Shown one piece after another: positions 34,938 to 42,299 of a DNA stretch of 64,000 nt. The translations under genes and the position numbers were made by a program. Location: contig NZ_JXYP01000010.1 of the NCBI RefSeq assembly GCF_000964005.1, positions 153,048 through 217,047 of the forward strand. Direction: 5' to 3'. The notes under the pieces are model-generated. The model was not told where the DNA came from, ran no database searches, and saw nothing but the letters and a program-made list of their open reading frames with translations. The DNA is from Williamsia herbipolensis. GTDB lineage: Bacteria > Actinomycetota > Actinomycetes > Mycobacteriales > Mycobacteriaceae. How positions within the stretch are numbered: position 1 is the first letter of the stretch; every line of letters starts with the position of its first letter.

Positions 34938-36185
34938 TCACCTCGGGACGAGTGCGAATCCCTCTCCACGCCTGACGATCTCGACCTGATCGAGGGCGTC
35001 GACCACGAGATCGGCCCCGGAATCGGTGAGGTCCACGGTGCCCCGTACGCCGAGCACCCGGCACCCCGCGGCGCGTCCCGCGGTGATGCCGGCGGGGGCG
35101 TCCTCCACCACCAGGCAGCGTCGCGGATCGACACCGAGTCGGCTCGCACCCAGCAGATAGGGCTCGGGATCGGGCTTTCCGTTCTCAACGTCGTCGGCAG
35201 TGATCACGATGTGGGGCGCGGAGATCGCGGCCGCGGCCATCCGCGCCCCCGCGACCGGTGGTGTGCCCGAGGTGACCACGGCCCAGGGCATGTCGTGCAG
35301 ACCCGCGAGTATGTCGAGGGCGCCGGAGATCGCCGTCACGTCCGACACGTCCTCGGTCTCGAGGGCGATCAGTCGTGCGCCGGCCGCGGGTCCCACGTCC
35401 GGACCGAGGATCGCCGAGAGCCCCGCGGCGGCGGGCATGCCGTGTCCGATGGCGGAATCGTGCAGATCGAATCCGAACTCGTCGGCGACCCGTGACCAGC
35501 TGCGATGCACCGCCGCGGTGGAGTCGACCAGGGTGCCGTCGAGATCGAAGAGGACCGCGTCGAAGGTCTCGCCGAACAGCGCGGACGCCGCGTCGACCGG
35601 TGTGCGCACACCGAGGGCGCGCTGCACCCGGAAGACCTGTTGGTCGGTGGTCAGTGCGGCGTCGATGCCGATGACCTCCACGGCGACCTCGGCGGTCGGA
35701 TCGACCTGCGGCCTTTGTCGATCGCGGTCGGCACCCCGGTGCGCACGGCGCGACTCGAGCAGTTCCGGTGTCCCGGTCAGGTGGATCACGGTCACCGACG
35801 CGGGCGCGACCGCGTCGACCAGTGCGCGCCATGCGTCGCCACCGCTGAGTTCGGCGGTGAACGGTGCGACGAGTATCGGACTCTGCCCCACGGCCACCAG
35901 ATCGCCTGCGGCCGAACGCAGCACCGCATAGCGGGCGTCACGGACGGCGACGCGGTGGGGTCCGTCGGTGTTCCAGTGTCCGTCGACGCCGCGCAGCGGC
36001 AGTCGATCGAGCAGGGGATTGGTGAGCGTGTCGAGGTCGAGGATCGGACGTCCCAGCGCTGACGCCAGCGCCCGGCCGAGCGTCGTCTTCCCGCTGCCCG
36101 CGCTGCCGGCGATGGCGACGACCGCCTGCGATGTCCGGTCGGAGGGGGCAGGGGCTTGACAGGTGCGGTCCACGCTGTGGATCAT
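34938..36185 (-). CDS. Fusion of P-loop sugar-kinase-like domain and HAD phosphatase
   Basis: About 415 residues from the ATG at 36185; a TTG at 36194 lies inside the palindromic operator and a GTG is at 36173. No Shine-Dalgarno is visible, so the mRNA may be leaderless. Residues 20-190 hold a gluconate/shikimate-kinase-like AAA_33 domain: Walker A GSAGSGKTT, LDLDTLTNPLLDRLP and the VTVIHLTGTPELLESRRAHRG region. Residues 205-410 are an HAD-IA (beta-PGM-like) domain: VLFDLDGTLVDS, VVTSGTPPVAG, and the KPDPEPYLLGA / VVEDAPAGI motifs. Both active sites look intact. It is divergent from LacI regulator 2 in the polyol island. Confidence 0.85.
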   Translation of the reverse strand: MIHSVDRTCQAPAPSDRTSQAVVAIAGSAGSGKTTLGRALASALGRPILDLDTLTNPLLDRLPLRGVDGHWNTDGPHRVAVRDARYAVLRSAAGDLVAVGQSPILVAPFTAELSGGDAWRALVDAVAPASVTVIHLTGTPELLESRRAHRGADRDRQRPQVDPTAEVAVEVIGIDAALTTDQQVFRVQRALGVRTPVDAASALFGETFDAVLFDLDGTLVDSTAAVHRSWSRVADEFGFDLHDSAIGHGMPAAAGLSAILGPDVGPAAGARLIALETEDVSDVTAISGALDILAGLHDMPWAVVTSGTPPVAGARMAAAAISAPHIVITADDVENGKPDPEPYLLGASRLGVDPRRCLVVEDAPAGITAGRAAGCRVLGVRGTVDLTDSGADLVVDALDQVEIVRRGEGFALVPR

Positions 36186-36187
36186 AC

Positions 36188-36203
36188 GAGACAACGTTGT
36201 CTC
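36188..36203. promoter_or_regulatory. Palindromic operator GAGACAACGTTGTCTC
   Basis: A perfect 16-bp palindrome with the central CG of LacI-family operators. It touches the start of the kinase-HAD gene on the minus strand and lies 57 bases before the LacI regulator 2 gene. The same 12-bp core recurs at 36233-36244. Confidence 0.75.
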
Positions 36204-36232
36204 GCCGAAACCCCTCGGCGGTCGCGCACCAA

Positions 36233-36244
36233 GACAACGTTGTC
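36233..36244. promoter_or_regulatory. Second palindromic operator GACAACGTTGTC
   Basis: A perfect 12-bp palindrome identical to the core of the site at 36188-36203. Centres are 43 bases apart, about four helical turns, so two dimers would sit on the same face. It ends just before the GGAGGAG ribosome-binding site of LacI regulator 2, which argues for autorepression. Confidence 0.75.
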
Positions 36245-36259
36245 AGGAGGAGAGCGCCG

Positions 36260-37267
36260 GTGGCGGATCGTGCCAGCATCAAAGACGTGGCGGCTCGCGC
36301 CGGGGTCAGTTTCAAGACCGTGTCGCGGGTGGTCAACGGGGTCGACACCGTGTTGCCCGAACTACGCGCACGCGTCGAGGCCGCCGTCGTCGAACTCGAC
36401 TACGTCCCCAATTCCGCGGCGCGCTCGCTGAAATCGGGCGCGGGCAACGCGATCGGCATCGTCGTGGACTCCATCGACGACGTGTTCTTCGCCTCTCTGG
36501 TCCGCGAGATCGAGGACAGGGCACTCGAACTCGGGCTCGCGGTGATCGTGGGCAGCACGGGTTTCGATCCCGACCGCGAACGCGACCAGCTGATGCGGTT
36601 GGCGGGTCAGCACGTGCGCGGCATCATCCTCGCGCCGGTCGGCGACCACGGAGATTTCCTCCTCCCGCGCAAGTCCACCCTTCCGGTCGTCACCGTCGAC
36701 CGCTCGGTGCCCGGGTTCGACTCGGTCACCGTCGACGACTACGCCGCGGCCACCGACGCCGTCGAACGTCTCGTCGCCGCCGGGCACCGCAGCCTCGCGC
36801 TGGTGGGACTCGACGAGCGACTGCAGACCGCGCGACGCAGGCGCGACGCCTTCGTCGACACCCTCGCCCGCCACGGCATCACCGCGCAGGAGCGGTTCAT
36901 GCCCGAGGTGGCCCACCACGCCGACGCCGTCCGCCCGGTCGTCGATGCGCTTCTCACACAACCCGATCCGCCGACGGCGCTGTTCGTGTCCAATGCGCGT
37001 CACGCGACCTCGGTGGTCTCGGTGCTGCACGAACTCGACCGCACCGACGTCGCGATGATCTCGTTCGGCAGTTTCGGACTCGCCGAGGCCGTCGCGCCGT
37101 CCATCACGTGCATCGATCAGGACCCGCGCCACATCGGCGCGCTGGCGTTCGAGCGTCTCGTCGCCCGCTTCGACGACCCGGACGGTCAGGCGGTGGACCT
37201 GCGGGCCGACACACGCCTCATCGCCCGCGCCTCGGACACCCTCACGGTCGCCGGGGGCACGGCATGA
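36260..37267 (+). CDS. LacI-family regulator 2 (FGGY kinase/aldolase operon)
   Basis: 335 residues from a GTG with GGAGGAG upstream. HTH SIKDVAARAGVSFKTVSRVVNGVDTV, hinge LDYVPNSAARSLKSGAGNAIG, and a sensor domain with SIDDVFFASLVREIEDRALELG, GIILAPVGDHGDFLL, VDDYAAATDAVERLVAAGH and MISFGSFGLAEAV. Two GACAACGTTGTC palindromes lie directly upstream. The stop overlaps the kinase start (ATGA), making regulator, kinase and aldolase one operon. Confidence 0.92.
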   Translation: MADRASIKDVAARAGVSFKTVSRVVNGVDTVLPELRARVEAAVVELDYVPNSAARSLKSGAGNAIGIVVDSIDDVFFASLVREIEDRALELGLAVIVGSTGFDPDRERDQLMRLAGQHVRGIILAPVGDHGDFLLPRKSTLPVVTVDRSVPGFDSVTVDDYAAATDAVERLVAAGHRSLALVGLDERLQTARRRRDAFVDTLARHGITAQERFMPEVAHHADAVRPVVDALLTQPDPPTALFVSNARHATSVVSVLHELDRTDVAMISFGSFGLAEAVAPSITCIDQDPRHIGALAFERLVARFDDPDGQAVDLRADTRLIARASDTLTVAGGTA

Positions 37268-38604
37268 CCGCGCGCCTCGTCGCCGGCCTCGACCTCGGCA
37301 GCACCGGCGTGAAGATGCTCGTCGCCGAGGTCGACGGGACCGAGGTGCTCATCGAGTCGCGTCCCACACCGTGGCGCAACGGACCCGCGGGCACCACCGA
37401 CATGGACGCGCCCGCTCTCGAGGCCGTCGTGGTCGACCTGATGACCGCGGTCGCCCGTCGACTGCCCGACGACACGCGCATCGAGGCCGTCGCCGTGTCC
37501 GGGATGGGGGAGACCGGCTTCCTGGTCGACACCGCAGGCACCGTGGTCGCACCCGCTTTCGCGTGGTTCGACCCCCGCGGTGCCGCCGAGATGGCCGCGC
37601 TCCCCGACCACCTGCGCCGCGACTTCCCCGCGCACACCGGTCTGCCGGTCGGCGCCCAGGTGTCGGCGGCGAAGATCGCCCATCTGCGCACCGAGGGGCT
37701 CGACCTCACCGGATTGCGCTGGTTCACCCTGCCGGAGTTCGTGGTCCGCATGCTCGGCGGCGCGGAGGTCGGCGAGTACTCGCTGGCGTCGCGGACCGGG
37801 CTGCTCGATCAGGACACCGGACGGCCGTGGACGGCGCTGCTCGACCATCTCGGGATCACCGACGACATCCTCCCGCCGCTCGTGGACGCCGGCACCGACC
37901 TCGGGGCCGCCGACACCGCATGGCTGCCGACCGCGTTCGCCGGAGCGCGACTCACGGTGGCCGGACACGACCACCTCGTGTCGGCCGAGGCCGGCGGAGC
38001 CATCCCGGACGACGGCTACCACGTGTCGATGGGCACCGCGGAGGTGCTGTTGCGGGTGCTCGACGAACCCCCGACGCCGCAGGCGCGCGCGCGGCTGGCC
38101 GAGCACCTGATCAACGCGGTGCGCCACGTGGTCCCCGGCAAACACGTGCTGGTGGCCGGGGTGAAGACCGGGCTGATCATGCGCCGCACGTTGCAGATGT
38201 TCGACATCTCCGACCGCGAGGGCCGCGATCGTCTCGACGAGCGTGTGTGCGCGTTGCCCCCGGACGCGCTCGCCGACGGCGGCATCGACGTGACCGGCGC
38301 CCGCAACGACGACGGCGTGCTGTCGGTGACCGTCCGCACCGACGGTGTCAGCTCGGCGGAGATCTTCGCCGCCGTGGTGGAGCACGGCAACGACGAGATC
38401 GTCCGGTTGATCGCCGCTCTCGACCGCGAGATCGCGCCCGCCCGATCGACGGTGCTGACCGGGGGATGGAGCGGGATGCGCTGCGTGCGCGACGCCCGAG
38501 CCCGCATCCTGCCCGAGGTAACGGTGTCGACGCGCAGCCAGGACACCGCCTACGGCGCAACCCGATTCGCCGCACGACTGCTCACTGCGGACTCCGTCGT
38601 GTGA
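37264..38604 (+). CDS. FGGY-family carbohydrate kinase
   Basis: 446 residues. The N-terminal ATPase half starts GLDLGSTGVKMLVAEVDG (phosphate-1 loop) and continues VAVSGMGETGFLVD and FAWFDPRGAAEM. The second half has VAGHDHLVSAEAGGAIP with the catalytic-base aspartate, SMGTAEVLLRV, and the adenosine motif LTGGWSGMRC. FGGY kinases phosphorylate ketoses and polyols such as xylulose, ribulose, fuculose or glycerol; the specificity here is open. It is coupled to LacI regulator 2 and followed by a class I aldolase, which suggests ketose phosphorylation before cleavage. Confidence 0.9.
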   Translation: MTARLVAGLDLGSTGVKMLVAEVDGTEVLIESRPTPWRNGPAGTTDMDAPALEAVVVDLMTAVARRLPDDTRIEAVAVSGMGETGFLVDTAGTVVAPAFAWFDPRGAAEMAALPDHLRRDFPAHTGLPVGAQVSAAKIAHLRTEGLDLTGLRWFTLPEFVVRMLGGAEVGEYSLASRTGLLDQDTGRPWTALLDHLGITDDILPPLVDAGTDLGAADTAWLPTAFAGARLTVAGHDHLVSAEAGGAIPDDGYHVSMGTAEVLLRVLDEPPTPQARARLAEHLINAVRHVVPGKHVLVAGVKTGLIMRRTLQMFDISDREGRDRLDERVCALPPDALADGGIDVTGARNDDGVLSVTVRTDGVSSAEIFAAVVEHGNDEIVRLIAALDREIAPARSTVLTGGWSGMRCVRDARARILPEVTVSTRSQDTAYGATRFAARLLTADSVV

Positions 38605-38678
38605 CCGCCAGAACCCGAATCGCAGAACCCGACAGCCCGCACCCCACACCCTGAACCCCACACCGAGGAGAGATCATC

Positions 38679-39581
38679 GTGAACGAACTGACCACCATCG
38701 AGAAGCGCGGCATGGCCGCGATCTCCACCGCCGAGGGCAACATGCTCATCGTCGCGGGCGACCAGCGCAACGGCATGAAGGCCGTCATGACCGACGCGCC
38801 CGACGGCCCCGGCTCGGTGACCGCACCCCAACTCGCCGACGCCAAGGCAGATCTCGTGCGACACCTCGGCAACCACGCGCCCGCGATCCTCCTCGACCCC
38901 GAGGTCGCGCTGCCCCGCATCGTCGACGACGGCACCCTCTCGCGCGACACGGCGCTCGTGGTCGGCATGGACGCGTCGGGGTTCGAGACCGTCGACGGTC
39001 TGCGCCACACCCGCTTCGTCGACGGCGTGACCCCGCGCACCGTGCGCGAGCTCGGTGGCGACGCCGCCAAGATGCTCTGGTACCTGCGCCCCGACCGCCA
39101 GGGACTCGATTCGGTTGCCGCCCAATCCATCCGCGACCTCACCGCCGCAGCCACCGCCGAGGGCGTCCTGCTCATCGTCGAGATCCTCACCTACCAGCTC
39201 GAGGGCGAGAGCGACGAGGACTACCGTGCCGCGTTCGGCACCCTCATCGCCGACTCGGCCCGGTTGTCGGTCGCGTGCGGCGCGAAGGTGCTCAAGTTGC
39301 AGTACCCCGGTTCGGCGCAGGCCTGTGCCGCGGTCACCGAGGCCGCGAACGGTGTGCCGTGGGCCGTGCTGTCGGCCGGCGTCGACCACGAGACGTTCGT
39401 CGAGCAGGTCCGGATCGCGGTCGACAACGGTGCCGGTGGTGCCATGGCCGGTCGGTCGCTGTGGAAGGACTCCATGGCGGTCTCGGCCGACACCCGCGCC
39501 GACCTGCTCACCCATCGGGCGCTGCCGCGCCTGCGCGAGCTCGCCGACGCCGTCGACCACCGCGTGCCGGTCCTCGCCTGA
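38679..39581 (+). CDS. LacD-type class I aldolase (tagatose-bisphosphate aldolase family)
   Basis: 300 residues from a GTG with GAGGAG 9 bases before it. TIM-barrel motifs of the DeoC/LacD family: NMLIVAGDQRNGMKAVM, PAILLDPEVALPRIV, VLLIVEILTYQLEGESDEDY, the Schiff-base strand AKVLKLQYPGSA, and AVLSAGVDHETFVEQV. Relatives cleave tagatose-1,6-bisphosphate, or sulfofructose-1-phosphate in sulfoquinovose users, to triose phosphates. It ends the LacI-kinase operon. Together with the kinases it would feed a C5/C6 ketose phosphate into glycolysis. Confidence 0.82.
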   Translation: MNELTTIEKRGMAAISTAEGNMLIVAGDQRNGMKAVMTDAPDGPGSVTAPQLADAKADLVRHLGNHAPAILLDPEVALPRIVDDGTLSRDTALVVGMDASGFETVDGLRHTRFVDGVTPRTVRELGGDAAKMLWYLRPDRQGLDSVAAQSIRDLTAAATAEGVLLIVEILTYQLEGESDEDYRAAFGTLIADSARLSVACGAKVLKLQYPGSAQACAAVTEAANGVPWAVLSAGVDHETFVEQVRIAVDNGAGGAMAGRSLWKDSMAVSADTRADLLTHRALPRLRELADAVDHRVPVLA

Positions 39582-39636
39582 TCCGTGGCTCGTACCGCGG
39601 CCGCGAGCACCGCGGCCGCGGTGAGACGGGACTACT

Positions 39637-40641
39637 GTGGGTCGCGATGAACATCGTGTGCAGTTGACAGCCCGGACGGCCGAGCACCCCCGGCCCGATT
39701 TCACGCTGCTCCATCTCAGCGACACCCACATCGTCGCCGAGGGGGTGCTCTACGACGACGTCGACAGCGGCCTGCGGTTGCGGGAGATCCTCGACGACAT
39801 CGGCAGTTCGGGTATCCGGCCGGACGCCCTGGTGTTCAGCGGCGACCTCGTCGACCGCGGCGAGGCCACGGCATACGGCGCTCTGCGTGTCCTCGTGGAA
39901 CCGATCGCCGCCGAGATCGGTGCCACGGTCGTCTGGGCGATGGGCAACCACGACGACCGTGCACAGTTCCGCAGCCACCTGCTCGACACCGAGCCGTCGA
40001 GTGCGCCGGTCGACCTGGTCCACGACATCGACGGTCTGCGGATCATCGTGCTCGACACCACGGTTCCCGGATACCACCACGGCGAGATCACCGACGCCCA
40101 GTTGGACTGGCTCGCCGGTGTTCTCGAGGTCCCGTCGACCTACGGGAGCATCCTCGTGATGCACCACCCGCCGATCCCCGCGGTGCTTGACCTCTCGGTG
40201 TTGGTCGAATTGTTCGATCAACACCGACTCGCCGAGGTGGTGCGCGGCAGCGACATCCGCACCATCCTGTCGGGGCACCTGCACCACTCGACCAGTGCGA
40301 CCTTCGCCGGGATACCGGTGTCGGTGGTCTCGGCGACCAGCTACACCCAGGACCTCGCGATCTCGGTGGGGGCCATCCGCGGTCGTGACGGCGCGCAGTC
40401 GCACAACCTGGTGAGCGTGTACCCCGACACCGTCGTGCACTCGGTGGTCCCGATGCGTGGGCAGTCGGCGGTGGGCGAGGCCGTCAGCGCCGTCGACGTC
40501 CGTGCGCGGCTCATCGCCCACCAGGTCACGATCGGCGAGAGCGCCCGCAACCGACGTCGCGTCGCCGAGCGTGCGATTCAGCGACCGGGCGCGGCCGAAC
40601 CGGTCATCGACGTCTCCCACTCGCATGCGATCGGGAAGTAG
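39637..40641 (+). CDS. cpdA: Cyclic-nucleotide phosphodiesterase, Rv0805/CpdA type
   Basis: 334 residues from a GTG at 39637; a GTG at 39658 is also possible. The metallophosphoesterase set is complete: LLHLSDTHI, FSGDLVDRGE, MGNHDDR, MHHPPIP and SGHLHHST, which hold two metal ions. The sequence around AEHPRPDFTLLHLSDTH and SATSYTQDLAISVGAIRGRDGAQ closely resembles mycobacterial Rv0805, a class III phosphodiesterase acting on cAMP and, more strongly, 2',3'-cNMPs. The 3' end overlaps the convergent stealth gene by 64 bases. An adenylate cyclase is encoded 9 kb away. Confidence 0.9.
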   Translation: MGRDEHRVQLTARTAEHPRPDFTLLHLSDTHIVAEGVLYDDVDSGLRLREILDDIGSSGIRPDALVFSGDLVDRGEATAYGALRVLVEPIAAEIGATVVWAMGNHDDRAQFRSHLLDTEPSSAPVDLVHDIDGLRIIVLDTTVPGYHHGEITDAQLDWLAGVLEVPSTYGSILVMHHPPIPAVLDLSVLVELFDQHRLAEVVRGSDIRTILSGHLHHSTSATFAGIPVSVVSATSYTQDLAISVGAIRGRDGAQSHNLVSVYPDTVVHSVVPMRGQSAVGEAVSAVDVRARLIAHQVTIGESARNRRRVAERAIQRPGAAEPVIDVSHSHAIGK

Positions 40642-42266
40642 CGGTCGAGGAAGTCGGTCACCGTCGCGGTCCGCACGTCGAGATCGACCTCCGGGAAGCT
40701 GCCGTCGTTGAGGCAGAAGAAATCGACCGCCCGCTTAGGGAGGAGCTTGCCCATCGCCCGCAGTCCGGCGGCCGTGGTGGTGTCGATGTAGCGGACCTTC
40801 GCGCCCCGCTGCACCACGGCCTGGCCGGTCTGCAACGCGTAGTAGTGGTAGAGCGAATTGGTCACCGAGATGTTCTCGCTCGACCGGAACGCGCTGGCCG
40901 CGGTGGCGGCGAACTCCTCGGGGAACTCGCGTTCCATCTGGGCCATCACGCTCTTGCGCAGCGGGGTGGCCACGTGCTCGAGATGTCTGGTGGTGACCGA
41001 ACCGAAGCGCCTCTTGAGGATCCGACGGTTCACGCGGGCGGCGTTCTCGAAGCCGCTGCGCTCGGAGTCGTTGTGACCCAGACCGATCCGGACCGCACCC
41101 TCGACGAACATGCTGACGCCGCCGGGGGAGAAGAACATGTCCGGTGACACCGGGCGGGCGAAGAACATGTCGTCGTTGGAGTAGAGGAAGTGTTCCGACA
41201 GCCCGGGGATGCGGTGCAGTTGCGACTCGACGGCCTGCGAGTTGTGGGTGGGGAGCACCGAGGTGTCGGCGAAGAACTCCTCGCTGCGCACGAAGGTCAC
41301 GCGGGGGTCGTCAGCGAGCCATGCCGGTCGCGGCGAGTCGGTGGCGACGAAGATGCGTCGGATCCACGGCGCGTACATGTGCACCGACCGCAGAGCGTAT
41401 TTCAGCTCGTCGATCTGGCGGAACCGCGCGGCCGAATCGTCACCGGAGCCCACCACGTAGTGCTTCATCCGCTTCGCGCGCTGCGCCTGGAACTCCGCCG
41501 AGGATCCGTCGACCCACGAGAACACGATGTCGATGTCGAAACCGATGTCGGAGGCGTGGGCGTCGAACATGTTCTCGATGGTCGGCCAGCTCAGGCCGTA
41601 TCGCTCCACGGTTCCGTGGATCGCCTCGGCGGCCGGGATCGATCGTCTCGTGAGCGAATTGACCACCGGCGCACTGATCTCGGTCGCGGTGAACGACCAC
41701 AGCTCGATCTGGACCGAACCGGATGTGCCGTAGTGCATCCCGCTCGTGGGCTCGACTCGCGGTCGGTGGATGCGCAGGATGCGGGCGTCGGCGATCTCCG
41801 ACAGGGCGCCGGCGGCGATGAGACCCAGCCGGGACCCCTTGATGTCCATGGCCTTGGCGTAGAACGGTTCGCGCGCGCAGCCGACCGTGAGTGCGCTGCG
41901 CAGGTCGGGTCCGCGGGTCACGTCGACGGCCAGCACCGGCCGGTCGTCGTTGCCGCGCACCAACAGGTAGTCGATGTCGGCGGCGTCGAGGACGTCCCGG
42001 ACGAAGAGCAGATCGGCGATCGTGGCCTCGAGCGGGGTGGTGATCACGTTGCGCAGTGCGAGGCGACCGCGGAACTCGACGATGTCGTCGCGGGTCCGAA
42101 GGCTTCGGGTGAGGCCGGAGGCGTTGTCCACCAACGGATGTGACGATCCCGTGGTGCGGGGAACGAGACGGAGGTCGGGGGTCGATGGTGACGAGGTGAT
42201 GGCGATCCTTCCCAGGTGACGCGACCCGGGGCAGGAGCCGATGCGTGTTTGCCCAGCATACGGCAC
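40578..42266 (-). CDS. Stealth-family sugar-phosphate transferase
   Basis: 562 residues from a GTG; the first 60 residues are poorly conserved-looking and the true start may be later. Stealth regions: CR1 DIDIVFSWVDGSSAEF (near residue 245), CR2 FRQIDELKYALRSVHMYAPWIRRIFVATD, CR3 around HLEHVATPLRKSVMAQM, and a CR4-like C-terminus. LYSNDDMFF carries the acidic residues of the active site. The family moves hexose-1-phosphates from nucleotide sugars onto extracellular glycans, as in capsules and GlcNAc-phosphotransferase. It overlaps the convergent cpdA gene by 64 bases. Confidence 0.88.
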   Translation of the reverse strand: MPYAGQTRIGSCPGSRHLGRIAITSSPSTPDLRLVPRTTGSSHPLVDNASGLTRSLRTRDDIVEFRGRLALRNVITTPLEATIADLLFVRDVLDAADIDYLLVRGNDDRPVLAVDVTRGPDLRSALTVGCAREPFYAKAMDIKGSRLGLIAAGALSEIADARILRIHRPRVEPTSGMHYGTSGSVQIELWSFTATEISAPVVNSLTRRSIPAAEAIHGTVERYGLSWPTIENMFDAHASDIGFDIDIVFSWVDGSSAEFQAQRAKRMKHYVVGSGDDSAARFRQIDELKYALRSVHMYAPWIRRIFVATDSPRPAWLADDPRVTFVRSEEFFADTSVLPTHNSQAVESQLHRIPGLSEHFLYSNDDMFFARPVSPDMFFSPGGVSMFVEGAVRIGLGHNDSERSGFENAARVNRRILKRRFGSVTTRHLEHVATPLRKSVMAQMEREFPEEFAATAASAFRSSENISVTNSLYHYYALQTGQAVVQRGAKVRYIDTTTAAGLRAMGKLLPKRAVDFFCLNDGSFPEVDLDVRTATVTDFLDRYFPIACEWETSMTGSAAPGR

Positions 42267-42299
42267 CTGACAAGCAGGTGACGACCGGATGAACTGCGG

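Noticed and set aside
38605..38678. C-rich imperfect repeats between the FGGY kinase and aldolase genes
   Set aside because: Only 74 bases, irregular, and no stable fold or operator symmetry is visible.
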